64,000 nucleotides of DNA from Flaccisagitta enflata (lineage: Eukaryota > Chaetognatha > Sagittoidea > Aphragmophora), in assembly GCA_965153355.1 (NCBI GenBank), contig OZ231127.1, forward strand, positions 38,192,001 to 38,256,000, given 5' to 3'. The notes beneath the pieces are model-generated. The model was given only the letters and a program-made list of their open reading frames with translations. It was not told where the DNA came from and searched no databases. Of this stretch, positions 33,021 through 48,148 are shown one piece after another. Each line of letters opens with the position of its first letter. The stretch's first letter is position 1. The translations under genes were made by a program, and so were the position numbers.

Positions 33021-34074
33021 TCTCCCTAACTATCTCCTCGCTCTTTTCTGATTTCTCTGATTTTAGGGATTCATCCGCGCCAAAAAAAATGAATGCCCAA
33101 AATACGGAAAAAGAGATATATAAAACTCTGCATGAACGGGAAATGGAGGAAAGTATTTATTTACCAAAAAAGAAAAAAATGGGTTTATCAGTTTCATGGG
33201 AGGGGAAAAGCAAATGGAATCAAAATTGATTCGAAAGATAAACAAGAGGAGACAGAGTGAAAAAGAGAGAGAAAAATAGATGGAAAGCAAGGCAAAGCTA
33301 AATATGGAAGCATGGAACATGGAACAAGTGAGAAACTGGATTCGTTTTTGGTGCGTGAGAAGAAATGAAAAGAACGAGATGGGAGGCTTGGGTGAACAGT
33401 AAAGAATGAGACATCTCGGTGAATAGACCGTATTTTTGGTCTTTTCATTTTTTTTTTCTCTTCGGCAAAAATGAGCAACTGTACTTAACAGCAATGTTAG
33501 AATATAAGGTCTGAATACGTCATTGATAAATTTGTATGTGTTTATCAAGTGAAATGTCAGTTTTGGGTCGGCAGATGCCTGAATAATGTTCAAAGTACTT
33601 ATTATATGAAAAGATGCTTTCATGACAATTCTGTCATTTATTGTATCAGTTTGCATGTGTTTGAGCATTTTATTCAGAAGTGAGATAAAAGACAAGCATT
33701 CTTGTGGCTTTGCCTGAGATATAGTGCTTTAGCTTTAATTATTAGTTGCGTTTCATGAAGTGAAAACATGTGGCTTTTCAGAAACCAGCTATCCCAGACT
33801 TTTCTACTAGTGGGAGTGGCTATATTTAAAAATCTTTGTTTCAAATTCTACAATCTCATCTTGGGAAACACAGTAAACCTAAAAAGAAGCACAGGCTAGA
33901 ATACGGCCAGTTAAATATCTTCAATAAATCTTGCAATATTCGAACTAACGAATGTTTTTCCGATCATGTCAAAATAAACAAAAAGACTGAAAAAAAAAAT
34001 ACTTCTGTCACATTATTCAGCGTTACTTTAAAAATGCAGCACAATCCCTAACAAATTAAGATTGATTAAATTTA
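33021..34074. other. No gene recognised
   Basis: A 210-codon minus-strand frame (33063-33695) is open but has no recognisable motif; its C-terminal half is low-complexity Phe/Ser/Leu. I would not call it a gene. Confidence 0.35.
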
Positions 34075-34195
34075 ATCTGTTATGGGCGGAATTCTGTTAG
34101 AGCCAACAAAGAAAATTAAAGAAAACAGGCCGAGGGAACTATGTATTAGCATCTATTACAGGTGAAATTCAGTTGGAGCGGGGTTCAACTGTGTG
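34075..34195. repeat. Diverged 120-bp direct repeat, copy 2
   Basis: Partner of 32901-33020, same orientation, 1.17 kb apart. Confidence 0.5.
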
Positions 34196-34330
34196 TAGCA
34201 AATTACGGATATGGCTCCAGCTACGTAGCTACGTAGCTACCACCCTTCCTCAACCACATATTCTGCCGCTTCCCACCCCTTGATATTCATCAATTGCCCT
34301 TTGGACAACCTCGAGCCTGTGGGAAATAGA

Positions 34331-34530
34331 AACAAGGCCGAATACACGGCTACCCTAGTCGCGTGCAGGTGGGCAGGAGCAGTGCTGGAGAAGGTCACTA
34401 GGGCATCTGGGCAGGAGCCGTATGCTCAAAAAGCTCAAAAACGCCGAAAAAGTAAAAAGGGGACCGACCAACCGACCAACCGACCAACCGACCAACCGAC
34501 CAACCGACCGACCAACCGACCGACAAACAT
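34331..34530 (-). repeat. Family A element, head missing
   Basis: AACAAGGCCGAATACACGGC, CTAGTCGCGTGCAGGTGGGC, then an (ACCGACCA)n run at 34465-34530. No head arms follow. Confidence 0.6.
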
Positions 34531-35344
34531 CCACTCTTCATGCATTATTTTTAACAATTTCACCGCGTGCATCGCTTCTAACCGCCAAACTCAATGCGCT
34601 GCTTTCAACGGACACACCGTAAGCAGGAAGCCACGTCTCCATCTGCACCTCGTGCTTCTGGCGCTGCACACTCACTTAGTCTTCAGACCTGACCCAGTTT
34701 CTCACCTAAAACATGCTCTCCAAAAAGAAAAAAACTTTGTTTTTCTCTTCTTGTCTAGATGAGTGTTTGTCTGTTTGTTTGTGTGTTCCTGTGAATGCCA
34801 TTGGTAGTGAAAATAAGATAATTCTTTGTTATGAATTTAGTAAGGCAATTATTGTCCTTACCCAAGGAAATTTACTTTCCATAAATGAGACCACGCGGTT
34901 CTGGTTTCTTCATTCTCATTTCGCGCCGACTGTTTCGAGTGCACCACCATTTTGCACACATGTGTCACACCGTTATGCGCATCTCTGATTCCCCTTTCTT
35001 TTTGCATGCACCTCTCCTTCTCACACGGACACACATTCTTTTCTCGGTCTTTGTAGGATTCCTCCGTTGATTCGTCCCACGATGCCATATCACTTATGAT
35101 GCGTTGACGAGTGATTTTGCACAAATGATACACCTTGTAGCCTTACGTGGATAGGAAGGCCTTGCATTCAGCCTTGTTTTCACCAGGAAAGCCGAATGGT
35201 TTTTCCCCGCAAACTCTGTAGTCGTTTTTGTCCGCTTCCGTCATTGTTTCACCGCCTGTTTCGCCCGCTAATGTCGCCGCTAGTAGCTGTCACGTGCAAT
35301 GCTTCCACGCATGCGTGTGTCTTGTGTGTTCATGTGCGCCAGTG
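34531..35344. other. No gene recognised
   Basis: Unique-looking sequence of balanced composition; overlapping short frames only. Confidence 0.4.
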
Positions 35345-35364
35345 TTGTGTCAGAGAGCGAGAGC

Positions 35365-35419
<55 letters not shown>

Positions 35420-35560
35420 TAATTAGCCTCTGTCCTTTGCTGTACTAACAAATTATTTATTATTGTTTTAATTTGTTGTTCTTTGTGATTGTGCTACACT
35501 TACATATTTAAGTGTGAATATAAACTCATCAGACAGAGAGAGACAGAGAGAGACAGAGAG

Positions 35561-35627
<67 letters not shown>

Positions 35628-35694
35628 ATAATTCTTTCCTTTGCTGTACTTTATTGTTTTTGTGATTGTGCTACACTTACATATTTAAGTGTGA

Positions 35695-35752
<58 letters not shown>
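35345..35752. repeat. Alternating (GA)n tracts and a duplicated spacer
   Basis: Three GA tracts (35345-35415, 35527-35625, 35699-35752) separated by two related spacers, both ending TGCTACACTTACATATTTAAGTG and GAATATA. The spacer end contains the hairpin CACTTA/TAAGTG. Confidence 0.8.
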
Positions 35753-35755
<3 letters not shown>

Positions 35756-36180
35756 CAGAGGCAAAAGGGGCTGTATTAGGGGGGAATGTCGGCCGGCGAC
35801 GGCGTGGCGCGGCTGAGACGGCCCTATTCCGAGCCGGCCCCATCCGGGTGATGGATGGCACATAATGGTAAAATTAGAAGTATCGGAATTCAGGCACGAT
35901 CGCATCACCAATGCCTCGTTATCACTTCTTATTTTCTAAAATCTAGCCTCCTCTATTTTCTGTCTCATGAGACGGAAGGAAAGCCATTTCAACGCCGGAT
36001 TTAACAGGATCAGGCGAACAAAATTAAACCTCGATTCTTGCCTCTAAGGGTATGGTTTTCTTATCAATATTGCTAGTGTCAGTACTTCCATCAGTACATT
36101 AGTAATCTTTGATTGCAACTTTTGTAAGATATTCTGTGTATACTAAATGCACCCACCACCCCACCCAACACCCTTTCCAA
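35753..36180. other. No gene recognised
   Basis: Starts with a GC-rich block (35785-35850) unlike its AT-rich surroundings; nothing identified. Confidence 0.4.
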
Positions 36181-36293
36181 CACAGACACATAAACAAAAA
36201 GCTTCAAAACGGACCACCGGACTGATCGACCAACAGATCGACGGACGGACGGACAAAGCCTCTTATAGAGATGCGTTTCCGCGACTAAAAACC
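36181..36293 (-). repeat. Family A/B head fragment
   Basis: Minus strand: TTTTTAGTCGCGGAAACGCATCTC, CTATAAGAGG, TTTGTCCGTCCGTCC. Here the left arm is of A type and the partner of B type, so the hairpin is broken, as a recombinant would be. Confidence 0.5.
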
Positions 36294-36300
36294 CCCGAAG

Positions 36301-36303
<3 letters not shown>

Positions 36304-36346
<43 letters not shown>
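36304..36346. repeat. (GA)n microsatellite
   Basis: About 21 units. Confidence 0.95.
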
Positions 36347-36353
<7 letters not shown>

Positions 36354-36616
36354 CAGAGACAGAAACAGAGACAGAAAAAAGTAAACAATCTCGTGTGTGA
36401 AGGCTGCCAAAATGTGCGTTGTGCGTTATGATAGTCATACACTACTTTATATGGGAACTTGTTCCATCTAAAACCCTCGAGTTTTTGTAGAGATACTTTA
36501 AAAAACGTCTAAAAGCGTCTATCAAGCTTAAAACTCCACTTATACGCAACTTATCATGCATATCATATGGATTATACTTGCGTTATATGCCACTATATGA
36601 TTTTGCCAGATACTCA

Positions 36617-36655
36617 GACAGGCCTATACCATTTAGTAAATGGTATAGGCCTGTC
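36617..36655. repeat. Perfect 19-bp-arm palindrome
   Basis: Arms of 19 bp (beginning GACAGGCCTATACC) around a single central G at 36636, no mismatch. Confidence 0.9.
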
Positions 36656-40592
<3,937 letters not shown>

Positions 40593-41045
40593 ACTTTTTT
40601 TCACAACGCCATTGTTAAAAGCGTTGTTACCATACTCAAAGAGTGGCTTTCACCCGTGACCATCGCACCCGTCATCAAAATGTAGTGGCTTGTATTATAT
40701 AGAGTTATAGACGTCGTTAACAGTTGGGCCTGTTGGTTGATCTCCGTCTCATTGTTCGTTTTTCTGCACGAAAGACGAGGCATCATTTCATTGAACAATC
40801 GTTGCTTTCCAAATGGCATCAATTCAATGGCATTTTCTGCTCTACTTTTCGGCTTTTTTTTTCCTTTGCGTCATGAACTTACAACATAAAAGCCTTTCTA
40901 TCAATTTCCCTTTTTTTATCTTAACATAAAGAGCAAACCCCGCAAATCCACCGAATCCGTTTGGCCTGCTTTTAGGTTTTTTCTTCTTTATCTTTTCTTC
41001 TTGTTTTCGTTCATCTTCCTTTACGTCTTTGTAAATTTATCCGCT
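40593..41045. other. No gene recognised
   Basis: AT-rich unique-looking sequence. Confidence 0.4.
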
Positions 41046-41127
41046 TTCTTTCTATCTTTCTTTCTTTATCCTCTTTCTTTCTATCTTTCTTTCTATCTTT
41101 CTTTCTTTCTATTTTTCTTTCTATTTT

Positions 41128-41218
<91 letters not shown>

Positions 41219-41275
41219 ATCTTTCTTTCTTTCTTTCTTTCTTTATTTTATTCATTTATTTCTTTCTTTCTTTCC
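41046..41275. repeat. (TTTC)n microsatellite
   Basis: About 50 units with TATC and TATT variants at both ends. Confidence 0.95.
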
Positions 41276-41345
41276 GCAATTTATCTTTCATTTTTCCATC
41301 TTAATATCTCGTTAGCATTCTGTCTTTCTTTGTTTCTACGTTGTT

Positions 41346-41530
41346 TTTTTTTTTTTTTGCTCTATAACCCACTTTTTCTGTCAGTCGGTTGGTCTGTTAC
41401 ATTTTTTTTTTGTCACTTATGGGCGGTTTTGAATTACTGCTCCTGCCCAAACGCTTTGTTAGCCATTTTATCACTGTCCCTTCCCACCCCCACCCCCCGC
41501 GACTTGGGTAGCCGTGTGTACGGCCTTGTT
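41346..41530 (+). repeat. Family A element, head missing
   Basis: CTCTATAACCCAC to CCCGCGACTTGGG and GTACGGCCTTGTT. Provides the uninterrupted version of the junction disrupted at 27156. Confidence 0.6.
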
Positions 41531-41685
41531 TTCGCTCTGTTCGTTTTTCTTCCCGATAGCCAAGAGGCATAAAAACAAGATCAAAATAAACCAGAGTGGC
41601 AAAAAGACGGACTGAAAAAGCCAGACAAAATACAAATATGACTAAAAAACAGACAAACGGTAGAAGGGATAACGCGAATGAAGAC

Positions 41686-41690
<5 letters not shown>

Positions 41691-41746
<56 letters not shown>
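41691..41746. repeat. (GA)n microsatellite
   Basis: About 28 units, then a short GAGACA stretch. Confidence 0.95.
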
Positions 41747-41752
<6 letters not shown>

Positions 41753-41822
41753 CATAGACAGAGACAGAGACAGAGAGACGGAAAAGGGAAAGAAAGAGGA
41801 AATTCATTTGTTGTGACGTCAC

Positions 41823-41938
41823 CTGGGATTCCACGCTGGCAGGCGCCCATTGAGCCAGATATCATTTCCGCCTTCGATGCTAATGGACTGGACATTGATG
41901 AATTCATCATTCGTGCCAAGTATGCCAACGCTCAAAAC
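41823..41938 (-). CDS. Candidate internal exon, unrecognised
   Basis: On the minus strand a 116-bp open segment (38 codons plus 2 nt) is bounded by TATGTAG before 41938 and a good donor CCCAG|GTGACG after 41823. The peptide includes NDEFINVQSISIEGG and ends WLNGRLPAWNP. The plus strand is also open here (FDANGLDIDEF, resembling half an EF-hand loop), so strand is uncertain. No partner exon was found. Confidence 0.3.
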
Positions 41939-41939
41939 C

Positions 41940-43307
41940 TACATAATTACCACAAATACGACAAGCAGTCCTAGCTAAGTATGCATACGCACAAAGCTTA
42001 CAGAATCACCACCAAAAACCACCCGTTGGCAGTCTCAGCACGAAGTAATCAAATCATACTAAGGCTGTCAGTCGCGATCCACTCTCACTTTCAACAGCAA
42101 CATCACTCGCAATTAACGCTAAGTATGCCATTGATAATTACTCCACCCCCCCCCCCTCCACCCCATCGGTATGAACCCCCCTAAAATTGGTGATGAAACC
42201 CATCACAACAACGACCAATGAACCCAGTTGTTTTTAACATAGACTATCGCCTTCGACCCACTCTGACTAGTCACACGTAAATGTCTCTTTTTCCTGGGAC
42301 GATGAGACCGCTTGGCGTAGTAGTTACCGGCCGTATACATATGCATATTTAGGTTTGATTTCACTGCTCACTTTTGTAACCGCTCTCATGTGCCCATGAA
42401 TTCCGTAAATCCGCCGTAACTAGATTTTTTCTGCTAATCTACCATCTATCACCGAACATGTCACGCCCGCGTCAAGAGCTGGGAATGATCACCAGCGGTG
42501 AATGGAGTGAGTGGTGACAATCGTCACCTACTCTATTCTTCAACCCCCAAATCCCACAGTTTCACCGTCATCGCAAAAACATCCAGTGCGCGGCCAACCT
42601 CAGTACCGACGACTTACACAACCCGGAACTTGGCTTGGCTTGGGGTTCCTATGTATTCATTATGGTCTTGCCCTTTCGTTTGGAATTGTGTCTCAATGAG
42701 ACACTGGAAACACATTGCACATATGCCCGAATAGCACAGACGAGATCATGTTCTATCGCGCCCCCCAATCTGAATGATCCCCCTCTTTACCTCATTCCAC
42801 CCTGCCTTACTCCCTCAATCTCACAACTCTAAGTCTAACATCCATCCCTGCATCTGCTTCCCAATGTTTCCGACGGTTCTGCATGTAATTAGTCATTTTT
42901 CACGTGGAGGCTTAAAAGCGACAGGTTGAATTTACCTGACGTCGACAAAAATTTTGAAATGGATAAAAGAGCGCGCGAGAAAAAAAAAGAAGCCCGGTCA
43001 GGACTCGCGGGATGATTCCATTCGAGGTCTTGTCCATCCTTTTGTCCGTCCTCGCGGACGTCGCTCCATTGATCCATCGGTTCGGCGGACCCTCGGTCCG
43101 TTGGGCTATAACGCTTGAATCAAAAAGAGTAAAACAGGCAAATTCACAAAAGCCCAGCCGCACGCAACTGGCACATATGGCAACCCTTGAAGGCTTCTTT
43201 TCATATTTGTGACGAAAAAACGGGGGGAAAAAGAAGGAAAAAATAAGCGACATATAATGCAGCATGTCGTGTTATTTCTCAAAGACTTGGGGCACCAACA
43301 GATAATG
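41940..43307. other. No gene recognised
   Basis: AAGTATGC(C/A) followed by ACGC.CAAA recurs at 41919 and 41978, a weak duplication. C-run near 42145. Otherwise unique-looking. Confidence 0.35.
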
Positions 43308-43418
43308 TATCATGTATCATGTATCATGTATCATGTATCATGTATCATGTATCATGTATCATGTATCATGTATCATGTATCATGTATCATGTATCATGTA
43401 TCATGTATCATGTATCAA
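43308..43418. repeat. 7-bp minisatellite ATGTATC
   Basis: About 15 perfect units; because 7 is not a multiple of 3, all three frames cycle through the same heptapeptide MYHVSCI. Confidence 0.95.
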
Positions 43419-43686
43419 AGGTACAAAAGATCTTTTAGTAAAGCATAAGCAAACTAATAAAAAAAAAGCGTTCTGAGCTGATTCCAAGAGTTCTTTTGCC
43501 TTCCCATTTGTAGTACATTTTTCTTCTACTTCAAAGGTTAAAAGTACTTTTAAGTTTTGTCTTTGTCTCAAGTCTTGCGACGATTCTTTCTCTTCTCTTC
43601 CATTCCATAATGCTTCATTGCCTTCCAACTTTTTTTCCTTCTTGGCTGGTGTCCTCGTTTCCTCTTTGTTGGAAGAATTGTACTTT

Positions 43687-43874
43687 TTAGTCGCATGCAG
43701 GCGACTCTACACCCCGCTTTGTCCATCCGTCTGTCGGTCAGTCCGTCACACTTTTACTTTTTTTTATCAATTCTATTTCTTTTAGTCATTTTGGGTCATA
43801 TAAGAGTATACTAAGTCATTCTAAGTCATTCTAAGTGTATGTCTCGCTCGCGACTTATAGGTGTTGGCCTTGTT
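43687..43874 (+). repeat. Family C element
   Basis: Head TAGTCGCATGCAGGCGACTC, TCACACTTTTACTTTTTT, short AGTCATTCT units, distal arm GCTCGCGACT and tail TATAGGTGTTGGCCTTGTT. Confidence 0.7.
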
Positions 43875-43969
43875 CTTACACTTTTTATAAGTTTTTATGT
43901 CTTATTCCTTTCATTCATTCAGGACTTCTTTCTTTTTTGCTTTTTTCCTTTCCATCTTTTTTCTTTCTT

Positions 43970-44140
<171 letters not shown>

Positions 44141-44545
44141 TCTTTTTCTTTCGCTTATATTCTCTTTTCTTCAAATTTTTGGGGAAGTTATTATTTAGTT
44201 CTTCTCCACAGATTGTTAACAAACCAATTAGTGACGAACGCATCTCCTCATTTTATTAATTTTGTTAATTTTGTCGAAAGGGTAATGACCCTTTCTCCGT
44301 CCTGTCGCATGACTTTTTTTTATAGATTTAATGGATCAAAATTCTACTTCAGGTAATTGGCATTTTTTCTTCCAAACTGGTAAAAATGCAGATTCGAAAG
44401 CAATAACCAGCCAAGAAACAGGGAACACGGTTTTATGCAGGTGGGGGAGGGGGCGCATCTTTACCAAACCGACCATGCACCTCTCTTTGTAAAACGTCCC
44501 TCTCGAATTGGCTCCGTCTGTCAGTAGGCTTTTTGCGTTTTTCAG

Positions 44546-44546
<1 letters not shown>
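44141..44546. other. No gene recognised
   Basis: AT-rich; possible worn family A tail near 44405 (ACAGGGAACACGG). Confidence 0.35.
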
Positions 44547-44643
<97 letters not shown>

Positions 44644-44645
44644 TC
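44547..44645. repeat. (CT)n microsatellite
   Basis: About 45 units. Confidence 0.95.
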
Positions 44646-44835
44646 TGTATGTGCTTGATTTAGCCCTTTTCCCTCCCATTTTGTAGCGACCTTCCATCAC
44701 CTTTTGCAAATCTTTAAAGTCTTTCATTTGTCTTTTTTCCATCTTCACGCGTCGGTGCGCCCTCTGCCTATTTGCTCTTTTAGCTTTTACCTAAGACCGC
44801 AATAAAGAGAAGAAGACAGTGGTGAAGGAAAGAGA

Positions 44836-44836
44836 G

Positions 44837-44877
<41 letters not shown>
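44836..44877. repeat. (GA)n microsatellite
   Basis: About 20 units. Confidence 0.95.
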
Positions 44878-44879
<2 letters not shown>

Positions 44880-45117
44880 CAAATAAGGACTGACATGACA
44901 AACGGAGCTAAATCGAGAAAGAAAAAACAAAGCAAGCAATTTTCCTCGTAGCCCAAAAACATTTGTTCATTAACCTTAATCGTAATTGGATCCTAGCAAT
45001 GCAAAAGGTTTTATTCATTATTCGACATTTCTCGACGACATTTTTTGATGACAATCTTTACGTTATCCCTCAAAAAAGACTTTAGATTAGAAGTGTGGAG
45101 ACATCCTTCAAAGGCTA

Positions 45118-45668
45118 CTGTTCAGCCTTTTTGGGCAGCGGCCCCAAAGGGCCGATGTCCTGTAGAACACAGGGGGGAATTTCCATACGTCCGTCCATGC
45201 GTCCGTCCGTCCGTCCGTCCTTCTATCCCCCCCCCCCCCGTTGGCCATCAAGGCCTCAAATTTACCCTCCCAGCCCTAAATTTAGCCCTCCAGGCCTCAA
45301 ATCAGCCTTCCAGGCTTCAAATCAGCCCCCCCCCCCTCCGCCTCAAATCTGACCTACAGACCTCAGATCTGCCCTCCCTCAATTAGGCCTCCAAGCATCA
45401 AATCTGCCCTCTGTGGCTCAAATTTGCCCTCCAAACCTCAAATCCACTCTCCAAGCCTAAATTCTGCCCTCCAGCCTTCAAATATGACTTCTTTGGCCTG
45501 AATCAGTCCTCTATTGCCTGAAATATGCCCCCTCAGGACGTATGGAAATTCCCCCCTGTGTTATACAGGACATCGGCCCTTTGGGGCTGCTGCCCTGCTC
45601 TCACTCCACTTCTTCACTGGATCACTCCCAGCAGGGCATCGGGTACCGCTGACCATGTGCGATCCTTC
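45118..45668 (+). repeat. Family E element, copy 1 of a near-identical pair
   Basis: Starts CCTTTTTGGGCAGCGGCCCC, hairpin block CCTGTAGAACACAGG, (CCGT)n run, C-run, then about 15 units of the type CTCAAATCTGCCCTCCAGGC, the inverted block, and ends CAGGGCATCGGGTACCGCTGACC ATGTGCGATCCTT. Compare 46588. Confidence 0.75.
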
Positions 45669-46166
45669 TTTCCTTCTTTCTTGCCTTTCTTTGTTTTTTT
45701 TCTATATTTGTTTCTTTGTTTTTTCTTTGTTTCTTCGTTTCTCCATACGTTTGTTTGTTTGTTTGTTTGTTTGTTTGTTTGTTTCTTGCCTTTATTTCTG
45801 TTTTTTTTTATTCATTCCTAACTATATTTTTCTGCTCCTTTTTTTCTTTGTTTGTCTGTCTCTGTCTGTTTGTCATTGTTTGGTAGCTGTCCGTTGACCA
45901 GACAGATAACAATTTCGCTCTTTTAGGTAACTTCGGCGATTCTAGTGAATTGTTTATCGTATCGTACTATCGTAGTCATAATTTCTCACGAAATTCATAT
46001 TTTCTATTTCTCTCTTTTTACTTCTGCTTTCAATTCAATCATTTAATTCTATTTCGCCGCGATTTCTTATGTTTCTTTTTACCGAATTTTCTGCGTAGTT
46101 TTTGTTGATGTTGTTGTTGTCGCCGCCGCCACCGTTTTGTCTTTTACGTATTGTTTTCTATTTTCA
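45669..46166. other. No gene; (GTTT)n tract
   Basis: A TTTG array at 45748-45783; otherwise T-rich unique-looking sequence. Confidence 0.45.
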
Positions 46167-46171
46167 GTTGC

Positions 46172-46261
<90 letters not shown>

Positions 46262-46480
46262 CCTTTTGTGATTTTTCCTTCTTCTTCTTCTTTTTCTTCT
46301 TCATCTTCTTCTTCTTCTTCTTCTTCTTCTTCTTCTTCTTCTTCTTCTTCTTCTTCTTCTTCTTCTTCTTCTTTTTCTTCTTCTTCTTCTTTTTCTTCTT
46401 CTTTTTCCTCTTCTTCTTCTTACTCTTGTTTTTTTTCTTTTAGTTTTTGTTTTCCTTCTTCTTCGTCCTCCTCTTCTATT
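46167..46480. repeat. (TTG)n and (TTC)n microsatellites
   Basis: About 32 TTG units (46167-46262), then about 50 TTC units with interruptions. Confidence 0.97.
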
Positions 46481-46587
46481 TACAGCTTTTCTTTGGATTA
46501 AGAGGCATAGCATAGGAGAGATGTCACTCCTCTTCCCATCCTCTTCATCTTTATCCTTTTCCTACTTCCCATTTTCAATTCATCTCC

Positions 46588-47121
46588 CACCTTTTTGGGC
46601 AGCGGCCCCAAAGGGCCGATGTCCTGTAGAACACAGGGGGGAATTTCCATACGTCCGTCCGTCCATCCGTCCGTCCGTCCGTCCGTCTTTCCGTCCCCCC
46701 CCCCGTTCGCCATCAAGGCCTCAAATTTGCCCTCCCAGCCCTAAATTTAGCCCTCCAGGCCTTAAATCAGCCTTCTAGGCTTCAAATCAGCCTCAAATCT
46801 GACCTACAGACCTCAGATCTGCCCTCCAGACCTTCAAGTAGGCCTCCAAGCATCAAATCAGCCCTCTGTGGCTCAAATTTGCCCTCCAAACCTTAAATCC
46901 ACTCTCAAAGCCTCAATTCTGCCCTCCAGCCTTCAAATATGCCTTCTTTGGCCTGAATCAGCCATCTATTGCCAGAAATATGCCTCCTCAGGACGTATGG
47001 AAATTCCCCCCTGTGTTCTACAGGACATCGGCCCTTTGGGGCCGCTGCCCTGCTCTCACTCCACTTCTTCACTGGATCACTCCCAGCAGGGCATCGGGTA
47101 CCGCTGACCATGTGCGATCCT
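46588..47121 (+). repeat. Family E element, copy 2 of a near-identical pair
   Basis: Same structure, orientation and termini as 45118-45668, with small differences in array units. The two lie 1.47 kb apart. Confidence 0.75.
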
Positions 47122-47240
47122 TGGATGACTAGTTAAAGACATTCTTTTTACAAACATCCATTGCACATGTTTGATTGTCATTGAATACACAGAGCACATG
47201 TATCAACCTATCATACCAAAGCTCACTTATTCCTTTGCAG

Positions 47241-47369
47241 ACATCTTTTGGAGACATCCGTCTGAAGGCAAATGGAAATGATGAAATCATCTCAGAAAGC
47301 TCTTTGTTCTTCCATTTTCCACCAAATGGGCAAAAGACGATGCGTTTTCCATCACTTCTAAAAACCTAA
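47241..47369 (+). CDS. Candidate terminal exon, unrecognised gene
   Basis: A clear acceptor (TTATTCCTTTGCAG ending at 47240) is followed by 42 open codons and TAA at 47367-47369. The peptide begins TSFGDIRLKANGNDEIIS and ends MRFPSLLKT. Phase 0 at the acceptor. A second acceptor-to-donor stretch (TTCTTCTCAAG near 47433, GAAAG|GTAAAG near 47478) lies downstream. No upstream partner found, and the family E insertion is just upstream. Confidence 0.35.
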   Translation, partial: TSFGDIRLKANGNDEIISESSLFFHFPPNGQKTMRFPSLLKT

Positions 47370-47735
47370 TGTATGTATTTTTCCTGACACTAACCCCATT
47401 CACCCGTGTGCTTTCAACATTTGTTCTTCTCAAGCCAGGAAACCGAGATACGCTGTGAGAAAGGATGTGCATGAAAGGTAAAGAAAGGTAAAGAAATTCT
47501 CAATTGTAAAAATCTGTTCACAGCGTTATTGGGGTAGTCAACTGTACCTAATCGCCGCAAGCAGGTAATGGGAAACCTATTCGACCGTGATCATCATTCA
47601 TCCATTTAGCTTTCCATTAACATGTACGAATGCCTTTCAAGCATCCATCGCCCTCCATGATGACGAATGGAGCCATCAATAACTGAAACATGTCCCTTAT
47701 CTCATACGAGAGCCCGTCATGCGTGCGTCATTTCG

Positions 47736-48013
47736 TTTTTAGATGCGTCCTCGCATCTCTATAAGAGGGTCTGTCCGTCCGTCCGTCCGTCCGTCCGTCC
47801 GTCGGTCGGTCCGTCGGTCCGTCCGTTACGCCTCCTTGAAAATCGCAGTTTTTCGCACTTTTCAGCTGCGAGAATGTCATGTATCAAGTCGTTAGGATCT
47901 TGAGAGCCTCATTTGATACTCTGTCCTCATCTGTCTGTCCGTCCCAGTCTAGCGCCAAAGTCAATACACGTAGAGACACAGTCAGGACGCATCGTTGCCT
48001 GATCGGGCTTGTT
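47736..48013 (+). repeat. Family B element, upstream of a tandem pair
   Basis: Head TTTTTAGATGCGTCCTCGCATCTC, CTATAAGAGGG, (CCGT)n run, GTTACGCCTCC, AATACACGTAGAGACACAG, distal arm GGACGCATCG, hairpin GCCTGATCGGGC and TTGTT. Ends exactly where the next element starts. Confidence 0.75.
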
Positions 48014-48148
48014 AGTCGCTGGCTTGGCGACTCTTTAAGAGGGTGTATCCCTTGGTAGGAAGGAAATGAAATGAAATGCATTACGGTCCCTGCCCATTCG
48101 CCAGCGACTACTTACAACGTAGTAAATTGGCTGCGTATCCGGCCTTGT
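48014..48148 (+). repeat. Family A variant, AGTCGCTGGC type, downstream of a tandem pair
   Basis: Head AGTCGCTGGCTTGGCGACTC, short core with CCCTGCCCATTC, distal arm GCCAGCGACT (an exact complement of the whole head arm), tail GCGTATCCGGCCTTGT. No GTCCG array, a minimal form. Confidence 0.75.

Noticed and set aside
33063-33695. 210-codon minus-strand frame as a gene
   Set aside because: No motif, low-complexity C-terminal half, no splice or promoter support, and AT-rich sequence in which such frames arise by chance.
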